Below are positions 10,157 to 17,928 of a stretch of 64,000 nucleotides of DNA, piece after piece (the stretch's first letter is position 1; each line of letters starts with the position of its first letter). Below the pieces are notes generated by a model that saw nothing but the letters and a program-made list of their open reading frames with translations, ran no database searches and was not told where the DNA came from. Both the position numbers and the translations under genes were made by a program. Source of the stretch: Oceanospirillum multiglobuliferum (GTDB taxonomy: Bacteria; Pseudomonadota; Gammaproteobacteria; Pseudomonadales; Halomonadaceae); NCBI RefSeq assembly GCF_900167095.1, contig NZ_FUXG01000005.1:62001-126000 (forward strand). Reading direction: 5' to 3'.

Positions 10157-10186
10157 GAAGGTTAGGGGCAGCGGCCTCTAACCTTC
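10157..10186. terminator. Hairpin between convergent genes
   Basis: A 13-bp stem (10157-10169 with 10174-10186, one G-T pair) and a 4-nt loop follow the chemoreceptor stop. No T-run follows on the plus strand. On the minus strand a T-run is met about 10 nt after the stem (10141-10147). It may terminate either convergent gene. Confidence 0.5.
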
Positions 10187-10202
10187 GGCTTAATCTATAT
10201 CC

Positions 10203-10778
10203 CTAAGCATCTCTAGTCAGATCCAAATTCATACGATATAAATTCACATAAACCCCATCATAACAAAGTGCATCATACTCAATGCCGTTATGCATAAAGC
10301 CCTGCTCTTCATAAAGACGAATCGCTGCTGTAGACGTCGCACTCACCTCTAAAACTAGCGTGCGTAACGATGTATTGTTGCGGACATGCTCTATTAAAAC
10401 CTCAACTAAAACCCTGCCTATACCACTACCTCTATACTCTGGTAAGACACATAAGCTGGTGACAATACCGCGATGTTGCCGCACATTCCCCAGCAGGGTT
10501 TCTAAGCCAATCATCCCGATAAGTTGCTCACCTATAAATGCGCCCCAAATCTTAGAGGCTGAGCAATGACAAAAGCGCACAAGCATCGAATAAATTTGCC
10601 CATGTGTGATGCAACGCTCCTCTTCCAAACAAACGCTGAAACTGTAGGGGTCATGCTTAATACAATTTAAGCGTAACATTCTAAAGCCGTCGGCATCTCT
10701 GGGTGTTAGCTCTCTAACGATCACTTTTTGTAGGGAATCGGTGGGTTCAGAAGATTCAGAGGAAAATAGTACGCCCAT
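10203..10778 (-). CDS. GNAT family N-acetyltransferase
   Basis: This protein of about 191 residues has the GNAT core: β-strands followed by the acetyl-CoA loop YRGSGIGRVLVEVLIEH, and a C-terminal AIRLYEEQGF motif. It would transfer an acetyl group from acetyl-CoA to an amine, and the acceptor is unknown. I chose the ATG at 10778 because AAGGA lies 6 nt upstream. A TTG at 10802 would overlap the preceding gene. It follows the pseudouridine synthase gene by 11 nt, so the two may be cotranscribed. Confidence 0.85.
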   Translation of the reverse strand: MGVLFSSESSEPTDSLQKVIVRELTPRDADGFRMLRLNCIKHDPYSFSVCLEEERCITHGQIYSMLVRFCHCSASKIWGAFIGEQLIGMIGLETLLGNVRQHRGIVTSLCVLPEYRGSGIGRVLVEVLIEHVRNNTSLRTLVLEVSATSTAAIRLYEEQGFMHNGIEYDALCYDGVYVNLYRMNLDLTRDA

Positions 10779-10789
10779 ATCAAGTCCTT

Positions 10790-11521
10790 TTAATTGGGCC
10801 AAGCCAATAACTCAGGTTGTTGCCACAGCAGCCACTGTTGCCGAGTAGCTTCGGCTAAAAATAGTGCACCTAAAGTAGGCGGACAGCAATATTGGTAATG
10901 CTGTTTTTTTAACTCAAAACTCAGCGCAAAAGCGTGCAGATAAGTACGCTCATGCTGACTTGCACGGCTGGCCTCGTCATACAACTCATCACCACAGATT
11001 GGTGCGCCTAAGCTTTTCATCGCAACGCGTAGTTGATGGGTTTTTCCCGTGCGAGGTTTAAGTAAAAACAAACGTAAGCCATTACCCACCGATGCGGTAA
11101 AAAACTGCGTTATTGCGGGGTTCTGCTGACTATTGAGAAGCTTCCAGCTGCCTCTACGCGAGCGCTCCATATCACCTTTAATCCAGCCCTGTTTCTTTTT
11201 CGGCTTTTTATCAGATAAGGCCAGATAATACTTCTGAATCTGTTTGTCACGGAACAGCGCTGATAGCTGTTGATTAGCTTCTGTATTTTTTGCCAGCAGC
11301 AACAATCCTGAGGTCACTTTATCTAAGCGATGTACCAAAAACAGCTCAGGTAACTTCAGGGCTGAGCAAACACGTTCACAAATACCGGGAATATCGCCAT
11401 CACGATGCACGTCAATATTGGGGGCTTTATTGATTAAAACAAAATCTTCAGTTTCAGCCACTAAGCTAAAACCTTGATCAAGCTGCTGTGAAGCAACAAC
11501 GGAGGTTTGTACAAAATTCAA
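10790..11521 (-). CDS. RluA-family pseudouridine synthase (TIGR01621-like)
   Basis: The 243-residue protein has the catalytic motif LFLVHRLDKVTSGLLLLAK, a QKYYLALSDKKPKKKQGWI segment and the GKTHQLRVAMKSLGAPICGD block. It lacks an S4 domain. The KKPKKKQGWIKGDM insert and overall length fit the RluA-like subgroup of unassigned RNA target that I know as TIGR01621. It isomerises uridine in tRNA or rRNA, and the position is unknown. It precedes the GNAT gene by 11 nt. Confidence 0.85.
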   Translation of the reverse strand: MNFVQTSVVASQQLDQGFSLVAETEDFVLINKAPNIDVHRDGDIPGICERVCSALKLPELFLVHRLDKVTSGLLLLAKNTEANQQLSALFRDKQIQKYYLALSDKKPKKKQGWIKGDMERSRRGSWKLLNSQQNPAITQFFTASVGNGLRLFLLKPRTGKTHQLRVAMKSLGAPICGDELYDEASRASQHERTYLHAFALSFELKKQHYQYCCPPTLGALFLAEATRQQWLLWQQPELLAWPN

Positions 11522-11574
11522 AACAGGACCTCTATGTCAGGACTAGACGCAATAGTATGGATTGTCATTAGTAG

Positions 11575-12348
11575 TTAAGGGATAGCACTATAACGACGCT
11601 CAGGCCGCCCTACAGAGCCATAGCTGACATCAGCAACTAACTCTCCCTCAGAAACCAGATACTCTAAATAGCGTCGTGCTGTTGTGCGGCTGGCACCGAC
11701 AACTTCACCAACCTCTTCAGCACTTAAGGTCTTAGTCTGAGCACCGTTGAAGACCTGACGGATTTTATCCAAAGTCAGAGCATCAATCCCCTTAGGTAAA
11801 AGCTTTTTAGGATTACTCTGCTCAGTTTCTGTTTCTTTCTCTGTCGCAACAACCGATTTTCCATCGAGCACTTGCCCACGCTCACTACCTTCATTACGTG
11901 GCAATAGCTGATCAACATCTTGTTGTGCCAGCGTATTGGCTTGCTGTAGCAGCTGATTAAGCTGCTCACGATGGCGGCTATAATTTTGTAACGCGGCCTG
12001 TAAGCGATCAAAGATCAAGGGCTTTAATATGTAGTCAAAAACACCACCACGCAACGCGGCCTGTAAGGTGCTGGCCTCTTTGGCTGCGGTAATTAAAATA
12101 ACATCAGTGTCTTGATGTTGACCACGTAACTCTGCCAATAATTCAAGGCCAGTGCCCTCAGGAAAGTGAATATCCAACAGTAACAAATCTGGCTGTAGAA
12201 TATTCACCAGCTCTTTGGCATCAGCAAGCGTTAGCGCAATAGCCTCCACTTGAAAGCCAGGAATCTTTTCAATAAAACGCTGTTGAATCTCAGCAATACG
12301 ATGATCGTCCTCCGCAATCACTATTCGATATATTCTGTGATCAGCCAT
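11575..12348 (-). CDS. CitB/DcuR-type response regulator (orphan)
   Basis: This 257-residue protein has an N-terminal receiver domain with acidic pair D14-D15, phospho-acceptor D59 in LLLLDIHFPEG and a conserved K in YILKPL. A variable linker rich in Q and K follows. The C-terminal helix-turn-helix (LSAEEVGEVVGASRTTARRYLEYLVSEGELVA) is of the DcuR/CitB kind. Such regulators normally pair with a CitA/DcuS kinase sensing C4-dicarboxylates or citrate. No such kinase is next to it here. The transcript is monocistronic, or leads the rluA-like/GNAT pair 53 nt downstream. Confidence 0.87.
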   Translation of the reverse strand: MADHRIYRIVIAEDDHRIAEIQQRFIEKIPGFQVEAIALTLADAKELVNILQPDLLLLDIHFPEGTGLELLAELRGQHQDTDVILITAAKEASTLQAALRGGVFDYILKPLIFDRLQAALQNYSRHREQLNQLLQQANTLAQQDVDQLLPRNEGSERGQVLDGKSVVATEKETETEQSNPKKLLPKGIDALTLDKIRQVFNGAQTKTLSAEEVGEVVGASRTTARRYLEYLVSEGELVADVSYGSVGRPERRYSAIP

Positions 12349-12598
12349 AATGCTTAAGCTGCCTTATCTGTTGTTATTTTGATAGTTTCACTCTGACCAG
12401 CTGAAATCAGACACTGGTAACAAGCGCTTTGATTTCAACCGTTGTTTTATCATGGTTCACAAAGAGCAGTCGCTATAAATAGTCATATATTGGTAATCAA
12501 CCTAAGCCTACACACTGGCATTATTGTTTTTTTCTATTGATGCATCGCAATAAAAAATTAGAGTACTTGCTCACCGCGACTCGATTTTTCTGCAACTT

Positions 12599-12686
12599 TT
12601 GGCTAATATTGCCAGCCAAATACAGCACTCACTGTATCTGTTCCGTAAAACCTAGAAATATTCGATTTCTAGGTTTTGTCGTTTTT
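12599..12686 (+). promoter_or_regulatory. Hairpin-rich leader of the purine permease gene, possible attenuator or riboswitch
   Basis: Three consecutive hairpins can be drawn: TTGGCT/AGCCAA (12599-12604 with 12614-12619), TACAG/CTGTA (12621-12625 with 12632-12636), and a perfect 13-bp stem (12647-12659 with 12665-12677). The last is followed by GTCGTTTTT, like an intrinsic terminator placed 31 bp before the permease start. The rest of this 359-bp spacer (12349-12598) shows nothing I can name. I do not recognise a known riboswitch class. Attenuation of the permease is inference. Confidence 0.5.
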
Positions 12687-12707
12687 GGACTCTGCTAGGG
12701 TAATCCC

Positions 12708-13997
12708 ATGCTGGAAAAACTGTTCAAGCTCAAAGAGCATAATACCAACGTAAAAACGGAGATTGTGGCGGGTGTCACAACCTTCTTAACCATGGCTTAT
12801 ATTATCTTCGTCAACCCCTCAATTTTGAAGATGGCGGGCATGGATTATGGCGCAGTGTTTGTAGCCACCTGTTTGGCTGCGGCAATAGGCTGTTTGGTAA
12901 TGGGGTTATGGGCGAACTACCCAATCGCGCTAGCACCGGGCATGGGCTTAAACGCCTTTTTCACTTTTACGGTGGTTCTGGAGCTGGGGTATAGCTGGCA
13001 ATCGGCCTTGGGTGCTGTGTTCTTCTCTGGCCTTATCTTTACTGCATTAAGTCTGTTCAGTATTCGAGAGTGGATTATCAACAGCATTCCACTGTCGTTA
13101 CGTCTTGGGATCGCCGCAGGTATCGGCCTATTTTTAGCGCTGATTGCGTTAAAGAGTGCAGGTATTGTGGTGGATAGCCCTGCAACACTGGTTACTTTAG
13201 GGGATCTGTCTAGCCCTTCTGCTCTACTGGCGATTTTAGGCTTCTTTATTATTGTGTCGCTGTCTTATCGCCAAGTGTTAGGCTCAGTGATGATCGGTAT
13301 TTTAGTTGTGACCGCTTTGTCACTGATTCTGGGGATTAATGAGCTTCAGGGCGTGGTTTCAGCGCCTCCAAGTCTTGCGCCTACTTTTATGCAGATGGAT
13401 CTTGCCGGCGCACTTGAAGTGGGCATGCTGAGCATCATTTTTGCTTTCCTATTTGTTGATCTGTTTGACACCTCCGGTACTTTAGTGGCGGTTGCTCAGC
13501 AAGGTAAACTGCTCGACAAAGACAACCGTTTACCACGTTTAGGCCGTGCGCTGCTGGCGGATAGTTCCGCGACTATGGCAGGTGCAGCATTAGGTACTTC
13601 AACCACGACCAGTTATATCGAAAGTACAGCGGGTATCTCGGCAGGTGGTCGCACAGGTTTAACTGCGGTTGTTGCGGGCGTGCTTTTCCTTTTGGCACTG
13701 TTTTTCTCGCCTCTGGCGGCTTCTATTCCGGCTTATGCAACAGCAGGTGCGCTGTTCTACGTTGCCGTGTTAATGACCAGCGGCTTGGCTCAGGTTGATT
13801 GGAGTGATCTAACTGAAGCTGCACCTGTGTTTGTTGCCGCAATTGCGATGCCGATGACCTTCTCCATTGCCAACGGTATTGGTTTTGGTTTTATCACTTA
13901 TGCGGCCATTAAGCTGCTATCAGGCCGTGCTAAAGATGCGTCTCCAAGCGTATTGCTGTTAGCTGGTTTATTCGTTGTAAAATTTGTCTTTTTGTAA
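12708..13997 (+). CDS. NCS2 family purine permease (AzgA-like)
   Basis: The 429-residue protein has about 12 membrane segments. Its N-terminal motif VAGVTTFLTMAYIIFVNPSIL, the PGMGLNAFF segment and the DLFDTSGTLV segment are signatures of the AzgA/GhxP branch of NCS2 proton symporters for adenine, guanine or hypoxanthine. The TSTTTSYIESTAGI block is also present. It lies 12 nt upstream of apt, which uses adenine, so purine salvage is the shared job. The exact base is inferred. A terminator-like hairpin sits in its leader. Confidence 0.92.
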   Translation: MLEKLFKLKEHNTNVKTEIVAGVTTFLTMAYIIFVNPSILKMAGMDYGAVFVATCLAAAIGCLVMGLWANYPIALAPGMGLNAFFTFTVVLELGYSWQSALGAVFFSGLIFTALSLFSIREWIINSIPLSLRLGIAAGIGLFLALIALKSAGIVVDSPATLVTLGDLSSPSALLAILGFFIIVSLSYRQVLGSVMIGILVVTALSLILGINELQGVVSAPPSLAPTFMQMDLAGALEVGMLSIIFAFLFVDLFDTSGTLVAVAQQGKLLDKDNRLPRLGRALLADSSATMAGAALGTSTTTSYIESTAGISAGGRTGLTAVVAGVLFLLALFFSPLAASIPAYATAGALFYVAVLMTSGLAQVDWSDLTEAAPVFVAAIAMPMTFSIANGIGFGFITYAAIKLLSGRAKDASPSVLLLAGLFVVKFVFL

Positions 13998-14009
13998 GGT
14001 TGATTAGGT

Positions 14010-14558
14010 ATGCCAGATCGTTATTACAGCGAGTACATTCGTTCCGTTATTCGCACCGTACCCGATTGGCCTGAGCAAGGGGTGATGTTCCGTGATGTCA
14101 CCACTTTGTTTAAAGACAAAAAAGCCTTTCGTTATCTGATCGATGCCTTTGTGCAGCGCTATTATGATCATGGTATTGATGCAGTGGCAGGCGTAGATGC
14201 GCGTGGCTTTATCTTGGGCGCGCCCATCGCTTATGAGCTGAACACCAGCTTTATTCCTGTGCGTAAAAAGGGCAAGCTGCCTTTTGATACGGTTGAAGAA
14301 AGCTATGAGCTGGAGTATGGATCGGCAACCGTTGAGCTACACACTGACGCCCTAAGCAAAGGCCAAAGGGTGCTGTTGATTGATGACTTGATCGCCACAG
14401 GTGGCACGATGCTGGCAGCTGCGAAACTGATTCAGCGCCTAGGGGCTGATGTGGTTGAAGCCGCAGCGATTATCGACTTACCCGATCTAGGGGGTTCTGC
14501 CAAGCTGAAAGCACAAGGCATTGAGGTTTACTCGATCTGCCAGTTTGATGGTGCCTAA
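14010..14558 (+). CDS. apt: Adenine phosphoribosyltransferase
   Basis: This 182-residue enzyme starts with [19 protein letters not shown] and has [19 protein letters not shown]. The PRPP-binding motif [15 protein letters not shown] sits near residue 126. It converts adenine and PRPP to AMP in the cytosol. Length is normal. It follows the NCS2 permease by 12 nt and ends at a clear intrinsic terminator, so import and salvage of adenine form one operon. Confidence 0.95.
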   Translation: MPDRYYSEYIRSVIRTVPDWPEQGVMFRDVTTLFKDKKAFRYLIDAFVQRYYDHGIDAVAGVDARGFILGAPIAYELNTSFIPVRKKGKLPFDTVEESYELEYGSATVELHTDALSKGQRVLLIDDLIATGGTMLAAAKLIQRLGADVVEAAAIIDLPDLGGSAKLKAQGIEVYSICQFDGA

Positions 14559-14577
14559 GCTTAAATAACGTACTTAG

Positions 14578-14604
14578 AAGGCTGCCGAACAGGTAGCCTT
14601 TTTT
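14578..14604 (+). terminator. Intrinsic terminator after apt
   Basis: A 9-bp stem AAGGCTGCC/GGTAGCCTT (14578-14586 with 14592-14600, one G-T pair) and a GAACA loop are followed by a run of T residues. It lies 20 nt after the apt stop. Confidence 0.88.
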
Positions 14605-14776
14605 GTTTGTAGAAAATTAGAGCCTAATTCATTGACGCAAGTTTATCTCGTTAAGCGAGTACGAAGATTGGTAAACTTCCACTTATCCGTTTGCCTAACC
14701 ATGCAGCCTTTATCATTTATTTAAAGCCATCACGCTGCGACTTACCCTATCTCTGACTTATATTCGGAACAATTTA

Positions 14777-16975
14777 ATGGAAATTAAAGTTAACTTTCTT
14801 GACAACCTAAGACTTGAAGCCAAGTTTGATGATTTTACGGTGGTCACTGATCAACCTATTCGCTACAAAGGGGACGGCTCCGCACCTAGTCCGTTTGATT
14901 ACTTTTTAGCCTCGTCTGCGCTCTGTGCAGCCTATTTTGTGAAGGTGTATTGCGTATCCCGCGACATTCCAACCGACAATATTCGTCTGTCGCAAAACAA
15001 CATTGTTGATCCAGAAGATCGCTACAACCAAATCTTTAAAATTCAGGTGGAGCTACCTGAAAGCCTTTCAGAGAAAGACCGCCAAGGTATTCTGCGCTCT
15101 ATCGAACGTTGCACCGTGAAAAAAGTGGTGCAAACGGGGCCAGAGTTTGTGATCGAAACCGTTGAAAATCTCGACGAAGATGCACAAGCGATGTTGATGA
15201 CCACTGGCGACGCTCAACATAGTACTTATATCTTGGGTAAAGACCTGCCTCTTGAGCAAACCATTCAAAACATGACGGGGCTGTTAGCAGATCTGGGCAT
15301 GAAGATTGAGATCGCTTCATGGCGCAGTATTGTCCCTAACACTTGGTCGTTACATATTCGTGATGCTGCCTCTCCAATGTGCTTTACCAACGGTAAAGGT
15401 GCCACAAAAGAAAGCGCGCTTTGTTCGGCATTAGGTGAGTTTATTGAGCGCTTAAACTGCAACTTCTTCTATAACGACCAATACTTTGGGGAGGAGATTG
15501 CCAACAGTGAGTTTGTGCATTATCCCTTTGAAAAATGGTTTAAGGCAGGGCCAAGAAATGCACTGCCAGAAGGACTTTTAGATGACTACTGTTTGAGCAT
15601 TTACAATGCTGAGGGTGATCTGCGCGCCTCCCACCTAATTGACACTAACTCAGGTAACACCGAACGCGGTATTTGTGCTATTCCTTACGTGCGCCAGTCA
15701 GATGGGGAAACGGTGTATTTTCCGTCCAACCTGATTGAGAACCTATTTTTAAGCAACGGCATGAGTGCGGGGAATAATATTCACGAAGCCCAAGTGCAGT
15801 GTTTGTCAGAAATTTTTGAACGAGCTGTTAAAAAGCAGATCATCGAAGAAGAAATTGCTCTGCCCGATGTACCAGAGGCTGTACTACAACAATACCCGCA
15901 ATTGGTTGAAAGCATTAAAGCCCTAGAAGAACAAGGCTACCCTGTTGTGGTGAAAGATGCCTCACTAGGTGGACAGTTCCCTGTGGCATGTGTCGCCCTG
16001 ATGAATCCTAAAACAGGTGGCGTACTGGCTTCATTTGGCGCACACCCTAGCTTTGAAGTGGCGCTGGAGCGCTGCGTAACCGAACTACTACAAGGCCGTA
16101 GTTTTGAAGGTTTAAATGACCTACCCAAACCCACCTTCAACAGCCTCGCCCTGACCGAGCCTGAAAACTACGTTGAGCACTTTATCGACTCAACAGGGGT
16201 GATCTCTTGGCGCTTTTTCAGTGCCAAACATGATTATGAGTTTTGCCAGTGGGATTTTTCAGGCACCAACGAGGAAGAGTGTGCCAGCCTGTTTGGCATT
16301 TTAGAAGACCTAGGTAAAGAGTCCTACGTTGCTATCTTTGATGACCTTGGCGCAACCGCTTGCCGAATTTTAGTCCCTGATTATTCAGAGGTTTATCTGG
16401 CTGAAGACCTGATCTGGGATAACACCAACAAAGCCTTAGATTACCGTACCGATATTCTCAACCTGCACAGCCTCAGCAACAATGCCCTGATGCAGCTGTA
16501 CGAACGCCTAGAAGAAAGCCAGCTTGATGACTATATGGATATTCGCACCTTAATTGGCGTAGAGTTTGACGAAAACACCCCTTGGGGACAGCTGAATATT
16601 CTCGAACTGAAACTACTAATCTGCCTAGCTCTAGGCGAGCATGAAGAGTCGATAGGCTTAGTCGAACAATATCTGCAATACAACACCAATACCGTTGAAC
16701 GCGGTTTGTTCTACCAAGCTTTACATGCGGTACTTGAAATTACCCTAGATGACGAGATGGCAATAGACGACTTTATCGTCAACCTCACCAGAATGTTTGG
16801 CGAGCACACCATGCAAAACGTACTGGGTTCGGTAAACCGTAGTGTTAAATTCTATGGCCTAACACCAACTAACGCTAAGTTAGAAGGGCTTGATAAACAC
16901 CTAAGACTGATTGGCAGCTATCAAAAACTGCATCAAGCGCGGGCTAAGGCTTGGGCGCTTAAACAAAGCCAATAG
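14777..16975 (+). CDS. ycaO: OsmC domain/YcaO domain fusion protein
   Basis: The 732-residue protein has three parts. Residues 1 to about 140 look like an OsmC/Ohr-type domain (SAPSPFDYFLASSALCAAYFVKVYC). Residues about 165-560 are a YcaO domain (GKGATKESALCSALGEFIERL and NGMSAGNNIHEAQVQCLSEIFERA match ATP-binding YcaO signatures). The last 160 residues resemble the TPR-like tail of E. coli YcaO. E. coli YcaO lacks the OsmC part and has been linked to RimO-dependent methylthiolation of ribosomal protein S12. YcaO domains generally activate amide backbones with ATP. No peptide substrate gene is adjacent. The role here is inferred. Confidence 0.9.
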   Translation: MEIKVNFLDNLRLEAKFDDFTVVTDQPIRYKGDGSAPSPFDYFLASSALCAAYFVKVYCVSRDIPTDNIRLSQNNIVDPEDRYNQIFKIQVELPESLSEKDRQGILRSIERCTVKKVVQTGPEFVIETVENLDEDAQAMLMTTGDAQHSTYILGKDLPLEQTIQNMTGLLADLGMKIEIASWRSIVPNTWSLHIRDAASPMCFTNGKGATKESALCSALGEFIERLNCNFFYNDQYFGEEIANSEFVHYPFEKWFKAGPRNALPEGLLDDYCLSIYNAEGDLRASHLIDTNSGNTERGICAIPYVRQSDGETVYFPSNLIENLFLSNGMSAGNNIHEAQVQCLSEIFERAVKKQIIEEEIALPDVPEAVLQQYPQLVESIKALEEQGYPVVVKDASLGGQFPVACVALMNPKTGGVLASFGAHPSFEVALERCVTELLQGRSFEGLNDLPKPTFNSLALTEPENYVEHFIDSTGVISWRFFSAKHDYEFCQWDFSGTNEEECASLFGILEDLGKESYVAIFDDLGATACRILVPDYSEVYLAEDLIWDNTNKALDYRTDILNLHSLSNNALMQLYERLEESQLDDYMDIRTLIGVEFDENTPWGQLNILELKLLICLALGEHEESIGLVEQYLQYNTNTVERGLFYQALHAVLEITLDDEMAIDDFIVNLTRMFGEHTMQNVLGSVNRSVKFYGLTPTNAKLEGLDKHLRLIGSYQKLHQARAKAWALKQSQ

Positions 16976-16985
16976 GCAGTAAAAA

Positions 16986-17023
16986 TGGCCCCCAAGGTTG
17001 AATAGTCCAACTATTGGGGGCCA
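16986..17023. terminator. Hairpin terminator between ycaO and the toxin gene
   Basis: A 10-bp perfect stem TGGCCCCCAA/TTGGGGGCCA (16986-16995 with 17014-17023) encloses a further GTTG/CAAC pairing. Five A residues precede it on the plus strand. On the minus strand, where the toxin gene ends at 17042, it therefore reads as a GC-rich stem plus T-run. It may also stop ycaO transcription. Confidence 0.75.
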
Positions 17024-17041
17024 CTTCAGCCACCTAACTTG

Positions 17042-17512
17042 CTATTTTAAGTTTATACCAAGCTCCTTATGATAGTTTTGAAGCGTAGAGAATCTATAGC
17101 CCTCTGAATTTAATATGTTTTTATCCTCTTTATTAACAGCATCCACGTATCTTTCAACGTATTGCGAAAACTTCTGAGTGATATAATGTTGTTTGTCTTT
17201 GAGTTTTGACCTTTCGCTATTAGGTATGCGAAAGATTTCATTTGAGATATAGCTTGAATCTAATACCAACAAAGCTTTTGAGTAATCCAAACCTTTGTGC
17301 GGAAGCCCATGTCGTCCCTGTGTTGGGTATGATGATTTATGTTGTATATTTGATCTTAAAGGGATGCCAAAAGTTAAGTTTCTTATGGATATAACGACAA
17401 TACCGTGTCCTCTGGTCTTATTCGGTATCCACTGACCATCTATTAAGTCGAGAGCCTGCTTTAAATGAGTGTTAGCAGGATAGAATGATTTGTCTAGCTT
17501 TCTCAGATCCAT
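17042..17512 (-). CDS. Type III toxin-antitoxin system endoribonuclease toxin, TenpN/ToxN-like
   Basis: The 156-residue protein begins MDLRKLDKSFYPANTHLKQA and contains RGHGIVVISIRNLTFGIPLRSNI, KGLDYSKALLV, and a C-terminal SQYVERYVDAV helix with YRFSTLQNYH. The IPLRSNI block and overall layout fit type III RNase toxins. I place it nearest TenpN from memory of such sequences, not from a search. These toxins cut mRNA and are held inactive by a small RNA made of repeats just upstream. Here two 60-nt repeats and a terminator precede the gene. AGGAG lies 6 nt before the ATG. AT content is higher than in its neighbours, suggesting acquisition by transfer. Confidence 0.82.
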   Translation of the reverse strand: MDLRKLDKSFYPANTHLKQALDLIDGQWIPNKTRGHGIVVISIRNLTFGIPLRSNIQHKSSYPTQGRHGLPHKGLDYSKALLVLDSSYISNEIFRIPNSERSKLKDKQHYITQKFSQYVERYVDAVNKEDKNILNSEGYRFSTLQNYHKELGINLK

Positions 17513-17532
17513 TGCGTCTCCTAAACAAAACG

Positions 17533-17560
17533 AAAAAGCCCACGCTTGGCGTGGGCTTTT
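17533..17560 (-). terminator. Intrinsic terminator between antitoxin RNA and toxin gene
   Basis: On the minus strand a 12-bp perfect stem (17560-17549 with 17545-17534, core GCCCACGC) and a 3-nt loop are followed by TTTTT. It stands after the repeats and 21 nt before the toxin ATG. That is exactly where type III toxin-antitoxin loci keep a leaky terminator that sets the RNA-to-toxin ratio. Confidence 0.9.
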
Positions 17561-17564
17561 CGGT

Positions 17565-17624
17565 AGCCAATTCTGTTTGGATGCTTCAGTTTTTTACGTG
17601 GGGTGCTCCTACCGCCACTGGCTA
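17565..17624 (-). repeat. Antitoxin repeat, toxin-proximal copy (60 nt)
   Basis: This copy is identical over all 60 nt to the copy at 17627-17686. The period is 62 with a 2-nt linker. It begins TAGCCAGTGGCGG on the minus strand. Confidence 0.95.
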
Positions 17625-17626
17625 AA

Positions 17627-17686
17627 AGCCAATTCTGTTTGGATGCTTCAGTTTTTTACGTGGGGTGCTCCTACCGCCACTGGCTA
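17627..17686 (-). repeat. Antitoxin repeat, promoter-proximal copy (60 nt)
   Basis: This is the second identical 60-nt copy and the first to be transcribed. No third or partial copy is visible on either side. Confidence 0.95.
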
Positions 17687-17693
17687 CATTTCT

Positions 17694-17722
17694 AGTATGC
17701 GCAACTCATCTTGAGATTGCAA
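17694..17722 (-). promoter_or_regulatory. Sigma70-like promoter of the toxin-antitoxin locus
   Basis: On the minus strand TTGCAA (17722-17717) and CATACT (17699-17694) are separated by exactly 17 nt. Each matches 4 of 6 consensus bases. The expected start is near 17687, the first base of the repeat array. Confidence 0.6.
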
Positions 17723-17729
17723 CCTCAAG
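17710..17729. repeat. Inverted repeat overlapping the promoter -35 region
   Basis: CTTGAG (17710-17715) and CTCAAG (17724-17729) form a perfect inverted repeat with an 8-nt centre that contains the -35 hexamer. It could be an operator. No binding protein is identified. The following stretch to 17928 shows nothing further. Confidence 0.4.
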
Positions 17730-17928
17730 GCTAATACGTAAGGGGACTATTACCCTAACAAAGAACAGGGGCCTCATTAATTTATATCTTAAGAATCAAG
17801 GTGCTAAGCTGCCATAGTACAAAGGCTATTATAGTCACGGTATTAATATCAAGGCATTATCTTATCTGCACACTATAGCCTGAGAACTGAACTGTAGAGC
17901 TTCATACTTAGGCTTGAGTGATCGACGT

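Larger units (their letters stand above)
17561..17687 (-). ncRNA. Candidate type III antitoxin RNA (ToxI/TenpI-like), two repeats
   Basis: Transcription from the predicted promoter would begin at about 17687, right at the first repeat. It would cross two identical 60-nt units and stop at the terminator. Within each unit the RNA can pair AGCCA at its start with TGGCT at its end. A central stem GTGG-C-GGT with ACC-CCAC can also form, and an A-rich tract (AAAAAA) follows. Pairing of this sort could make the pseudoknot that inhibits the toxin, with cleavage by the toxin between units. The role is inferred from position and known type III loci. Confidence 0.75.

Noticed and set aside
17565-17686. 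Two identical repeats as a minimal CRISPR array
   Set aside because: The units are 60 nt with only 2 nt between them, so there is no spacer. No cas gene is present, and the terminator-toxin context explains them better.
17490-17714. Plus-strand open frame of 74 codons across the two 60-nt repeats
   Set aside because: It reads through the antitoxin repeats and the terminator hairpin and overlaps the toxin start. The peptide merely repeats itself because the DNA does.
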